DNA from: CAIKZY01 sp044374195
GTDB lineage: Bacteria > Actinomycetota > Actinomycetes > S36-B12
NCBI GenBank assembly: GCA_044374195.1
Contig: JBILOY010000001.1
Coordinates: 124,001-188,000 of the forward strand
Length of the DNA stretch: 64,000 nt
Direction of reading: 5' to 3'
Shown: in pieces, positions 43,235-50,791 of the stretch
Position numbering within the stretch: the first letter of the stretch is position 1
Layout of the letters: each line of letters starts with the position of its first letter
Notes under the pieces: model-generated
The model's input: only the letters and a program-made list of their open reading frames with translations
What the model was told of the DNA's origin: nothing
Database searches by the model: none
Position numbers and translations under genes: made by a program

Positions 43235-43543
43235 ATGGATGAGCGGGCAAGGCGGGTCTTTCGGAGCTTCATGGTCGGTTCCGCGGTGGCCGCGACTTTG
43301 GCCACCCTCGAGGCTGGTGGTCACCCGGCCCTGGCGGCAACCAATTCCATCAGCTTCACTTCTGGCTCAAGCCCTTACCCGCCCGACTGGTTCCAGAGCT
43401 ACCAGCGCGGCTCGGTCGTCGAGAATTGCGCGCCCACCTGGAATCCGAGCTGGGCGATGTGGGCGAACAACAGCACCGGCGGCTTCGTCTGCGTGCGCAC
43501 GCAGTACTACGACCCCGGGCTTGCTGCCTGGTCGTATCGCTGA
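43235..43543 (+). CDS. Small secreted protein, Trp-rich, two cysteines
   Basis: A 102-residue protein with a Tat-less signal peptide (basic MDERARRVFRS, hydrophobic core, cleavage probably after HPALAA). The mature part of about 66 residues is rich in Trp, Tyr and Ser and has two Cys (VENCAPTW and GFVCVRTQ) that could form a disulfide. No family is recognised. It lies alone between pfkA and glpK, with its own -10 element. Confidence 0.65.
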   Translation: MDERARRVFRSFMVGSAVAATLATLEAGGHPALAATNSISFTSGSSPYPPDWFQSYQRGSVVENCAPTWNPSWAMWANNSTGGFVCVRTQYYDPGLAAWSYR

Positions 43544-43562
43544 GCTGTTCCTCCTCGAGCCG

Positions 43563-43568
43563 TAGGCT
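43563..43568 (+). promoter_or_regulatory. -10 element TAGGCT of glpK
   Basis: TAGGCT is followed by CGCCGC and the ATG at 43575. Confidence 0.5.
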
Positions 43569-43574
43569 CGCCGC

Positions 43575-45050
43575 ATGACGATCCTGGCTATTGACGCGGG
43601 CACCACCGGCGTCACCGCGCTGCTCGTCTCCCCCGCCGGCGAGGTTCTCTCCACCGGCTACTCCGAGTTCCCCCAGTATTTCCCGGCCGATGGCTGCGTC
43701 GAGCATGAGCTCGGCGAGATCTGGGCCGCCACCTTGACCGCCACCCGCCACGCCCTGACCTGGGGCGATGTCACGATCACGGCGATTGGCATCACCAACC
43801 AACGCGAGACCATCTGCTTCTGGGATCGCGAGACCCTGGGCGGGGCACGTCGCGCGATCGTGTGGCAGGACCGCCGCTCGGCAGCGTTATGCGTGCGACT
43901 TCGCGAGGCTGGGCGCGAGCCGTTCGTCACCGAAGCGACCGGCCTGCGCCTTGATCCTTACTTCTCAGCAACCAAGTTGGCGTGGGTGCGCGAGCACGAG
44001 CCCGCGATCTGGAAGCGCGTGGTCGATGGCGATGTCGCGATCGGCACCGTCGACTCGTATCTCATCGCACGCATGACTCGCGGCCTCGAGCACGTCACCG
44101 ACGCCACAAATGCTTCACGCACCTTGCTGTATGACATTCGCAGTGGCGCGTGGAGCGCTGAACTCTGCGCATTGTTCGACGTGCCAATCGAGGCATTGCC
44201 GCGCATCGTCGACAGCTACGGCGTCGTCGCGCGCACCGAGCCCTCGGCTTTCCTCGGAATCGACGCACCGATTGCTGGCATCGCGGGCGATCAGCAGGCA
44301 GCACTTGTCGGTCAGGCCGGCTTCGCTGCAGGCGCCACGAAATGCACGTACGGCACTGGCTCGTTCCTGCTGCAGCACACCGGCACGTCGATCGTGCGCT
44401 CGCAGCATGGTTTGCTCACAACCGTTGCCTTGCAGCATCCCGGTGGCGTTCGCGATTACGCACTCGAGGGTGCAATCTTCGTCACCGGTTCTGCCGTGCA
44501 ATGGCTGCGCGATGGCCTGGGCATCATCGATGAATCAGCGCAGGTCGAATCACTCGCAGCATCAGTCCCTGATTCCGCTGGTCTTGTGTTCGTGCCGGCA
44601 CTCACCGGCCTCGGCGCACCTGATTGGGATCCTCAGGCGCGTGGGCTGATCATTGGCATCACGCGCGGCACCACTTCAGGGCACATTGCTCGCGCAACCC
44701 TCGAGGCCATTGCGTTCGAGGTGCGCGACATTGTGACGCTGATGGAAACCGAGTCAGGCTCTGCCCTTTCGGCACTTCATGTCGATGGTGGTGCGACTGC
44801 TGATGACCTGCTCATGCAGATCCAGGCTGATGCACTCGGCACCATCGTCGATCGATCTCTGCACACTGAGACCACTGGTCTCGGTGCTGCATATCTCGCC
44901 GGGCTGGGCACTGGTCTGTGGTCGAGCATTGACGAGCTCGTGGGTTCACGGCGTAGTTCGGGGCGCTTCATTCCTGATCTGGAACATTCGTATGACGACC
45001 ATTTCGCGCGCTGGCGTGATGCAGTCGAGCGCAGCAAGGGCTGGGCCTGA
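43575..45050 (+). CDS. glpK: Glycerol kinase
   Basis: A 491-residue FGGY kinase that phosphorylates glycerol to glycerol 3-phosphate. Diagnostic parts are AIDAGTTGVTALLV, GITNQRETICFWDRETL, AIVWQDRRSA, the CTYGTGSFLL phosphate loop and VPALTGLGAPDWDPQARG. No glpF or glpD neighbour is present; the adjacent plsC suggests supply of glycerol 3-phosphate for phospholipid synthesis. The 3' end runs into a tandem repeat. Confidence 0.93.
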   Translation: MTILAIDAGTTGVTALLVSPAGEVLSTGYSEFPQYFPADGCVEHELGEIWAATLTATRHALTWGDVTITAIGITNQRETICFWDRETLGGARRAIVWQDRRSAALCVRLREAGREPFVTEATGLRLDPYFSATKLAWVREHEPAIWKRVVDGDVAIGTVDSYLIARMTRGLEHVTDATNASRTLLYDIRSGAWSAELCALFDVPIEALPRIVDSYGVVARTEPSAFLGIDAPIAGIAGDQQAALVGQAGFAAGATKCTYGTGSFLLQHTGTSIVRSQHGLLTTVALQHPGGVRDYALEGAIFVTGSAVQWLRDGLGIIDESAQVESLAASVPDSAGLVFVPALTGLGAPDWDPQARGLIIGITRGTTSGHIARATLEAIAFEVRDIVTLMETESGSALSALHVDGGATADDLLMQIQADALGTIVDRSLHTETTGLGAAYLAGLGTGLWSSIDELVGSRRSSGRFIPDLEHSYDDHFARWRDAVERSKGWA

Positions 45051-45121
45051 GGGCTAACTACGGCCCATGTTCATGAGGGCCAACTACGGCCCATGCTCAC
45101 TGAGGGCTAACTACGGCCCAT
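45048..45121. repeat. Three tandem copies of a 21-bp core between glpK and plsC
   Basis: The core TGAGGGC(T/C)AACTACGGCCCA(T) begins at 45048, 45074 and 45101 (periods 26 and 27). Copy 1 carries the glpK TGA and copy 3 encodes the last residues and stop of plsC on the other strand. Each core can form a small GGGC/GCCC hairpin. Confidence 0.88.
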
Positions 45122-45832
45122 ATCAACTGACGCCTGCGAATCAGCCATGCCGCCCCCGGCGATGAGTTCCTTCGCACGTGTGGCATACATGTCGACGTAC
45201 TCCTGGCCCGACAGGCTCATGAGCTCGTACATGACCTCGTCTGTCGCGGAGCGCAGAACGAAGCGGTCGTCTTCCATACCCTCGTAACGCGAGAAGTCCA
45301 GGGGCGCGCCGAATCGAATTCCGACGCGGTGAAGTCGCGGACGAATCGTGCCGGGCGGCTGAATCTCGAAGGTGTTGATCATCGCCACCGGAATCACGCT
45401 GACATGACCTTCAAGCGCCATGCGCGCGATGCCGGTCTTGCCGCGGTAGAGATTGCCATTGGGCGAGCGTGTGCCCTCGGGGTAGATACCGAGCAGGTGG
45501 CCCTCATTGAGCACTCGAAGCCCGGTGCGCAGCGCAGCCTCGGAAGCGCGACCACCCGAGCGATCGACGGGCACCTGCCCCACACCCTTGAAGAACCACT
45601 TGGTCATGCGCCCCTTGAGGCCGCGACCGGTGAAGTAGTCGCTCTTGGCCAAGAAGGTGATGTGACGCGGCACGACGAGCGGGCAGAAGAAGGAGTCGGA
45701 GAACGAGAGGTGATTGCTGGCGATGATCGCCGAGCCCTCCGTCGGGAAGTTCTCCAGGCCCTCGACCCATGGTCGCCACAAGATCTTCAGCCACGGGCCG
45801 ATCAGCACATGTTTGAGAAAGAGGTAGAGCAT
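45107..45832 (-). CDS. PlsC-type 1-acylglycerol-3-phosphate acyltransferase
   Basis: A 241-residue membrane-associated acyltransferase making phosphatidic acid. The catalytic HX4D box is NHLSFSD and the phosphate-binding motif is YPEGTRSPNG; an N-terminal hydrophobic helix is present. The open frame extends 480 nt further but has no suitable start. ATG 45832 overlaps the TGA of a leaderless upstream ORF (TGATG). The final MGRS-stop is encoded in a tandem repeat. The equivalent M. tuberculosis gene is Rv2182c. Confidence 0.88.
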   Translation of the reverse strand: MLYLFLKHVLIGPWLKILWRPWVEGLENFPTEGSAIIASNHLSFSDSFFCPLVVPRHITFLAKSDYFTGRGLKGRMTKWFFKGVGQVPVDRSGGRASEAALRTGLRVLNEGHLLGIYPEGTRSPNGNLYRGKTGIARMALEGHVSVIPVAMINTFEIQPPGTIRPRLHRVGIRFGAPLDFSRYEGMEDDRFVLRSATDEVMYELMSLSGQEYVDMYATRAKELIAGGGMADSQASVDMGRS

Positions 45833-45909
45833 CAGGCCACCCGCCTGGCGGTCACGCAGGAAAGGACGCAGGACCCACGCCTGGACTCCACCCGCTGCTC
45901 CCCGATCAC
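45832..45909 (-). CDS. 25-codon leaderless upstream ORF coupled to plsC
   Basis: GTG at 45909 lies 6 nt after TAGTCT. The frame runs 25 codons without interruption and its TGA overlaps the plsC ATG by one base (TGATG). The peptide is Arg-rich with two Cys and resembles nothing I know. It probably serves to bring ribosomes to plsC, which lacks its own clear Shine-Dalgarno. Confidence 0.5.
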   Translation of the reverse strand: MIGEQRVESRRGSCVLSCVTARRVA

Positions 45910-45915
45910 GGTGGC

Positions 45916-45921
45916 AGACTA
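45916..45921 (-). promoter_or_regulatory. -10 element TAGTCT of the plsC unit
   Basis: On the minus strand TAGTCT is followed by GCCACC and the GTG of the upstream ORF at 45909. Confidence 0.5.
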
Positions 45922-45959
45922 TCGGGTAAGGCCGCACCGGCGACCAACTCGGAGGACCA

Positions 45960-46712
45960 ATGAACCTGCTGCCTGATGCGGAGCCGTTCAGCCATGACGC
46001 CCCCGATGCCACGGTCGGAATCCTCGTTCTGCACGGATTCACGGGCTCGCCTAAGTCGATGAAGCCGTGGGGCCGCGAGCTCGCCGCCCAGGGCTGGAGC
46101 GTTCGCGTGCCGCGGCTGCCTGGGCACGGCACCCGCTGGCAGGACATGAACCTGACGACCTGGCAGGACTGGTACGCCGAGGCTGATCGCGCCCTCGCCG
46201 AGCTGACCGCCTCGTGCTCGAAGGTGTTCGTGATGGGCCTGTCGATGGGCGGCTCCTTGACCCTGCGCCTGGCCGAGCAGCATGGCGATCGCATTAGCGG
46301 CATCGTGCTGGTCAACGCCGCGGTTCACTCGGAGCGCCCTGATCGCTACCTGCTGCCCTTCCTGCAGAGATTCATCCCCGCCTTCCCCGGCGTCTCCAAT
46401 GACATTCGCAAGCCCGGTGTCGACGAAGGCGCCTACTCGAAGATCCCGTTGAAGGCAGCGCATTCACTGACCCAGTTGTGGGCAGCGATTAAGTCAGACA
46501 TCGGTCGCGTGACACAGCCGGTGCTGCTGTTCCGCAGTTCGGTCGATCACGTGGTCGAAGCCAGCAACGCGCAATGGATTCTCGACAATGTGAGTTCAGG
46601 TGATGTCACATCGATCGAGCTGATCAATTCGTATCACGTTGCGACCCTCGACTATGACGCCGAATTCATTCATGAGCGCAGCATCGAGTTCGTGCGCCGA
46701 CTGAGCAACTGA
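45960..46712 (+). CDS. Alpha/beta hydrolase, carboxylesterase/monoacylglycerol lipase type
   Basis: A 250-residue cytoplasmic hydrolase of the Est30 type: oxyanion segment LVLHGFTGSPKSMKP, nucleophile elbow GLSMGGSL, a probable acid in RSSVDHVV and the His in NSYHVATLDYD. These enzymes cleave short- to medium-chain acyl esters. TCGGAGGACCA precedes the ATG. It is divergent from plsC and 1 nt from a small membrane protein gene, suggesting a lipid-related role. Confidence 0.88.
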   Translation: MNLLPDAEPFSHDAPDATVGILVLHGFTGSPKSMKPWGRELAAQGWSVRVPRLPGHGTRWQDMNLTTWQDWYAEADRALAELTASCSKVFVMGLSMGGSLTLRLAEQHGDRISGIVLVNAAVHSERPDRYLLPFLQRFIPAFPGVSNDIRKPGVDEGAYSKIPLKAAHSLTQLWAAIKSDIGRVTQPVLLFRSSVDHVVEASNAQWILDNVSSGDVTSIELINSYHVATLDYDAEFIHERSIEFVRRLSN

Positions 46713-46713
46713 C

Positions 46714-47112
46714 ATGGCACCCGAGCCTGGCACGCCAGAGAACGAGAATCCCGATCTCTCGGCGCAGAAGGAACAGCGTGCGTGGGATGCGATCGTTGCC
46801 GATCTCTCGGGCACGATCGACATAGGTGATCTCACACCGACCCCTGATCCGGTCATCGACGAGCTACTGGCCGAGGAAGGCGATTACCAGCCGCCCCATC
46901 CCCCACCCTTGAAGGCGCCGGCTGACGCTGTCGCGCGCTTCGCCTGGGCGGGCGCGCTTGGCGGTCCGGTATTCGTCGTCGTCACGTACGTCATGGACCT
47001 CGGCGGTTGGCTCGGAGCGGTGGGGGTTTTCGCGAGCGTTGCTGGTTTCGTCACCTTGATCGCTCGAATGCCGCATGAGCGCGACAGCGATGACGATGGA
47101 GCCGTGGTCTAG
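46714..47112 (+). CDS. Small membrane protein with acidic Pro-rich N-terminus
   Basis: A 132-residue protein. The first 70 residues are acidic and end in a PPHPPPLKAP tract. Two membrane helices follow (about residues 74-116). The tail is Asp-rich. Similar layouts are common in actinobacteria but I cannot assign a function. Its stop overlaps that of the convergent glucokinase gene in a CTAG. Confidence 0.65.
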   Translation: MAPEPGTPENENPDLSAQKEQRAWDAIVADLSGTIDIGDLTPTPDPVIDELLAEEGDYQPPHPPPLKAPADAVARFAWAGALGGPVFVVVTYVMDLGGWLGAVGVFASVAGFVTLIARMPHERDSDDDGAVV

Positions 47113-48065
47113 AGAGAAGCTCGACGCGCTAAATCCGCCGCGCCAATGAGGCCGGCGTCATTGCCCAGGGAAGCAACACGAACCTGTGGCACAGGGCGCA
47201 AGTCACCACCGGGCATCTGGGACGCGAGCGTGTCGCGAGCAGGCGCAAGCAGGAGATCACCGGCTTCGCAGACTCCGCCACTGATCACGAAGGCAGCCGG
47301 GTCGAGAACGGCAGTGAGATCGGCCAGACCCATCCCGAGCCACTCACCGCAGATGCGGAAAGCCTCGATTGCGACGAGGTCACCGGCGAGCGCTGCCTGA
47401 GTAACGTGCGGGCCCTGAATGCCCTCGATGGTTCCGTCTCCGAGCGAGAGAAGCAGTGCTGCATCCAAAGGACGATCGGCCGCGAGCTCGCGAGCTTGAC
47501 GCACCAGCGCGGTGCCGCTGCCGTACTGCTCCCAGCAGCCAAGTCGCCCGCAACCGCATTGGCGCCCGCCCGGCACCACAATGATGTGACCGATTTCTGC
47601 GGCACCACCGGTTGCACCGCGCAACATCGTTCCGCCGACGATCACACCGCCACCGATACCGGTACCGACAGTCACCACGGTGAGATCGTCGACGTCGGTT
47701 CCCGCACCGAAGGCGAATTCCCCCCACGCGGCGGCGTTCGCATCGTTCTCGGCAATGACCGTGACGCCAAGCTCGGATTCGAGGATCGCGCGAACCTCGA
47801 CACGTCGCCATTGAAGATTGGGTGCCCACAGCACGGTCGAGCGGGTGTTCTCGACTTGACCGGCAATGCCAAGACCGACGCCGACGACCGGCGCAACCGA
47901 ATCGGCCATGAGCTCACGAACGACCTCGGCCACGACAGCGAGCACCGCAGCGGGATCCTGGGCGGGGGTGGGGCGCCTGGCGGTGGCGAGCACGTGCCCG
48001 GAGTCGTCGACTAGGCCGGCGAGGATTTTCGTCCCGCCGACGTCGATACCAATGGAGTTGCTCAC
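47109..48065 (-). CDS. glk: ROK-family glucokinase
   Basis: A 318-residue sugar kinase making glucose 6-phosphate. It has the ATP motif IGIDVGGTKILAGLVD, the catalytic ENDANAAAWGE, the VTVGTGIGGG loop and the ROK zinc motif CGCGRLGCWEQY. The GTG start follows a TAGGCT -10 by 6 nt. The sequence fits glucokinase rather than a ROK repressor, since no HTH is present. Next on the strand upstream is a small Cys-containing protein gene. Confidence 0.9.
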   Translation of the reverse strand: MSNSIGIDVGGTKILAGLVDDSGHVLATARRPTPAQDPAAVLAVVAEVVRELMADSVAPVVGVGLGIAGQVENTRSTVLWAPNLQWRRVEVRAILESELGVTVIAENDANAAAWGEFAFGAGTDVDDLTVVTVGTGIGGGVIVGGTMLRGATGGAAEIGHIIVVPGGRQCGCGRLGCWEQYGSGTALVRQARELAADRPLDAALLLSLGDGTIEGIQGPHVTQAALAGDLVAIEAFRICGEWLGMGLADLTAVLDPAAFVISGGVCEAGDLLLAPARDTLASQMPGGDLRPVPQVRVASLGNDAGLIGAADLARRASL

Positions 48066-48071
48066 CTGCCC

Positions 48072-48077
48072 AGCCTA
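48072..48077 (-). promoter_or_regulatory. -10 element TAGGCT of glk
   Basis: On the minus strand TAGGCT is followed by GGGCAG and GTG at 48065; TTCAGG lies 17 nt upstream as a weak -35. Confidence 0.5.
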
Positions 48078-48395
48078 GAACCCTTGGCGTTCTGCCTGAA
48101 TCCAGGAAATCGATCGAGGGGTTCGGGGCGCCGCGGGCTCACTGCGCACGCCTTGGACGAGGGAGGTGCCCTTGCAGATCAGGCAGTCGGGATGCTCGCG
48201 CGGATCCGAGTGATCGGCGTGCGGGGCGAGCACGAGCTCGGATGCCCAGTCGAACAGCTGCTGGGCGCCAGCAATCAACGAGCCAAGGCTCATGCCGGAG
48301 TCGGTTGAGCCCGAGGATTTCGGAGCTTCGGCAGAGGTGGACTCCCCGGCCGCGGAATCCCCGGAGAACCACCACGGAGTCGTGCGATCAGCCAT
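48075..48395 (-). CDS. Small hypothetical protein with CxxC motif
   Basis: A 106-residue protein. The first half is Ser/Gly-rich and disordered, then SLIAGAQQLFDWASELVLAPHADH and a DCLICKG motif follow. The single Cys pair could bind metal with the nearby His residues. It overlaps the ArsA-like gene by 8 nt, so it belongs to the SRPBCC-ArsA unit. Similar small proteins occupy this place in other actinobacteria; no function is known to me. Confidence 0.6.
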   Translation of the reverse strand: MADRTTPWWFSGDSAAGESTSAEAPKSSGSTDSGMSLGSLIAGAQQLFDWASELVLAPHADHSDPREHPDCLICKGTSLVQGVRSEPAAPRTPRSISWIQAERQGF

Positions 48396-49434
48396 CGCTC
48401 CTCCAGACGTCAGGATCAGGGACGAGGTCGATTCTCAGATTGGTCGGAGTCGCGACGGCGCGGGTGATGACGCAGCGACGAAGCACCGACGGCAGTTCAC
48501 GCACTCGTGTCACGCCATCAATGTCGATGATGACTCGATCATCAGTGCGACCGATGCGCACGCCGCCACGAGCGGGAATATGCACCGGGATGCTCCAGGT
48601 GAATCCGTTCTCCGTCGAATCAATGCCTTCAAGTAGCCGTTCAGCGTGCTCGCTCCAGACGGGGCGATTCTTCTTCACCACGCGCAATCGAGTGACAACC
48701 GCATCGCCCTGCTGCTCGCGCAGGGGCAGGATGCGGCTGGGGATTGTCCGCGTGCCTTCCACGATGACTCGCGCCTGGCGACGGCGAGAGACAGCCCACG
48801 ACTTCGGCCAGTCATCTTTCTCACGCGGAACCTGATTGACGTAAATCAGATCGATAGTGACGCCGTAGAGGGAAGCAATCAGCGCGGTGCTCTCGAGATC
48901 CACAATGCTGCGATCGTCAGGCAAGCAGACCAATCGAATTGCCGTTTCGGCACTGTTCAGGCAATCGCGGATTCGTTGCAGTTCACCACGCAACTGGCTC
49001 AAGGGGGCGTCGACATCCTCGCGCACCACGGCCATGGCCGGAGTCATCAATGCCGAGGCCAACAGATCGAGGGTGTCCATCGTCATGAGAAGACGGGCGA
49101 GCTGATCGAGTGAGCCTACGTCGACGACAGCGAAGTCGATCTCTGGATCTGTCGCGCACTCAGTGATTGCCGCGAGCGCCAAGAACTCGTCAATACCCGG
49201 CAAGATGGCGAGCTCCTCGGGCAAGACCCGCTCGGAATCACGCAATATCAAGATGTCTGCGGCAAGAGCACTGAGCCACTGGGCGGCGGACGCCCGTGCC
49301 ACCGACGCCTCTCGCACATTGCCTAGATCAATGAGCTGAACACGCGCACCGTCGGCTACGGCCTGGAGCGCGGTGGCCTGAGCGATCGTGCTGGTGCCGG
49401 CTCCCCCGGTGCCGCTAAGCAGCAGAAGTCGCAC
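48388..49434 (-). CDS. ArsA-like ATPase with a lysine-less P-loop
   Basis: A 348-residue protein of the ArsA/MinD-like fold. The N-terminal loop reads LLSGTGGAGTSTIAQA, aligned with GKGGVGK(T/S)T but lacking both lysines. Later parts (DFAVVDVGS; DLIYVNQVPREKDDWPK) follow the ArsA layout. The C-terminal 70 residues form a separate beta-rich unit. Orthologues sit next to an SRPBCC protein and fadD in mycobacteria (Rv2184c-Rv2185c) and are not arsenite pumps. Nucleotide hydrolysis is doubtful. Confidence 0.8.
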   Translation of the reverse strand: MRLLLLSGTGGAGTSTIAQATALQAVADGARVQLIDLGNVREASVARASAAQWLSALAADILILRDSERVLPEELAILPGIDEFLALAAITECATDPEIDFAVVDVGSLDQLARLLMTMDTLDLLASALMTPAMAVVREDVDAPLSQLRGELQRIRDCLNSAETAIRLVCLPDDRSIVDLESTALIASLYGVTIDLIYVNQVPREKDDWPKSWAVSRRRQARVIVEGTRTIPSRILPLREQQGDAVVTRLRVVKKNRPVWSEHAERLLEGIDSTENGFTWSIPVHIPARGGVRIGRTDDRVIIDIDGVTRVRELPSVLRRCVITRAVATPTNLRIDLVPDPDVWRSDG

Positions 49435-49870
49435 CGGACTCCACGCGCTTCTTCAGGCCCTTGAGGGCAGTGTCGACGATGACCTTCTCGGCCTTGCGCT
49501 TGATCATGCCGATCATCGGGATCTTGACGTCGACGGCGAGTCGGTACTCGACCGTGGTGGTGCCATTGCCGTTATCGGTGAGCAAGTAGGCGCCGTCCAT
49601 CGCGGTGAGTATGTCGGCCTTGGTGAGCTTCCAGGTGACCTTGTGATCGCCCTCCCAGTCATACTCGAGCTCATAGGTGTCCTTGATGGGGCCGGAGGCC
49701 AGTTGGAATCGCGCATCGGCCGGCCGGCGATCCTCCTCGTAGATGCTCAGGATTTTCACCGAGGTTATGCCATCGCTCCAGTCGGGGTAGGCCACGAGAT
49801 CAGCAATCACAGCCATCACCTGGGCGGGCGAGGCATCGATCACGATGCTGGACTGCGTCTGCTCGGACAT
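49415..49870 (-). CDS. SRPBCC/polyketide cyclase-like lipid-binding protein
   Basis: A 151-residue START-like fold protein: SSIVIDASPAQVMAVIADLVAYPDWSDG at the start, a beta-rich core and the terminal helix KAEKVIVDTALKGLKKRVE. Such proteins bind hydrophobic ligands. It overlaps the ArsA-like gene by 20 nt, implying tight coupling of the two products, and is close to the acyl-CoA ligase gene. Confidence 0.85.
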   Translation of the reverse strand: MSEQTQSSIVIDASPAQVMAVIADLVAYPDWSDGITSVKILSIYEEDRRPADARFQLASGPIKDTYELEYDWEGDHKVTWKLTKADILTAMDGAYLLTDNGNGTTTVEYRLAVDVKIPMIGMIKRKAEKVIVDTALKGLKKRVESGATSAA

Positions 49871-49904
49871 GGCTGCAGGCTACCCCGTCATGGATCGGGG
49901 CGAA

Positions 49905-50684
49905 TCAGACCTCGAGAACGAAGGGCGTGCCCGTGCCATGGAAGTGCCCGACATTGAGGCACTCGGTGTGCCCGATCCGATAGCGCGGTTGCAACGGCTG
50001 GTGAACATGGCCGAAGAGCGCGTAGGCCGGCTGCACCCGCTCGATGTACTCGCGAACCGCGGCGCTGCCGATCTCGAAGCGCCGGGCGACGATGTCGTAG
50101 TTGAGCTCGGGCACCTTGGGCGGGATATGGGTGAACAGGATGTCGACCTCACCGAGCCCGGCGATCTTGGCCGCATAGTCCTCGGGGGTCAGCTCGTATG
50201 GGGTACGCATCGGGCTGACGAGACCGCCGCCGACGAAGCCCAGTCGCAGGCCCTCGTAATCGATGACTTCACCATCGACCACGCGATGGCCCTCACGCAG
50301 GAAGTCAGGCCACAGGCTCGGGACGTCGACATTGCCATAGGTCAGCAGAGCGGGTGACGGCATCGCCGCGAACAGCTCGGCGTACTGGGCGGCCACCATG
50401 CCCTCGAGCACTGCCCAACGCTGCGACGGATCGACGATGCCGCGCCGTGCCCACGCGGCAGCGCTCAGTTCGCGGGCGTCCTCGAAGCGACCGGCGGTCC
50501 GGGCAGCGATGTAGGCCCGGGTGTGATCGGCCCCGAAAAGGTCAGCGTGGATACCCCGCTCGGGGTCGTCGTAATCGAGGAACAAGATGAGGTCGCCGAG
50601 GCAGATGAACAGGTCGGCGCCATCGCCGGCACGGGCCAGTTCGGGGGCGGCGCCATGCACATCGCTGACGACATGGATCCGCAT
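49905..50684 (-). CDS. Calcineurin-like metallophosphoesterase
   Basis: A 259-residue phosphoesterase with metal-binding motifs in order: VVSDVHGA, CLGDLILF, LTYGNVDVPS, FTHIPPK and FGHVHQP. The substrate is unknown. The ATG at 50684 (MRIHVVSDVHG) fits both the domain start and a CATTGT element 6 nt upstream; the longer frame crosses the divergent fadD promoter region. Confidence 0.88.
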   Translation of the reverse strand: MRIHVVSDVHGAAPELARAGDGADLFICLGDLILFLDYDDPERGIHADLFGADHTRAYIAARTAGRFEDARELSAAAWARRGIVDPSQRWAVLEGMVAAQYAELFAAMPSPALLTYGNVDVPSLWPDFLREGHRVVDGEVIDYEGLRLGFVGGGLVSPMRTPYELTPEDYAAKIAGLGEVDILFTHIPPKVPELNYDIVARRFEIGSAAVREYIERVQPAYALFGHVHQPLQPRYRIGHTECLNVGHFHGTGTPFVLEV

Positions 50685-50690
50685 GGGGCC

Positions 50691-50696
50691 ACAATG
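50691..50696 (-). promoter_or_regulatory. -10-like CATTGT of the phosphoesterase gene
   Basis: On the minus strand CATTGT is followed by GGCCCC and ATG at 50684. Confidence 0.4.
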
Positions 50697-50791
50697 CCAT
50701 GACCTGGAAAAAGACTTGTCCGAACCTCCCATCGCGGGGCGGGTCATCGCGTACCGTGAAGGGGAAGATCGCCCTAACGGAGGAGATGTCA

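Noticed and set aside
45833..46315. N-terminal extension of plsC
   Set aside because: No start codon lies in frame close to the domain, and the region is antisense to the divergent esterase gene.
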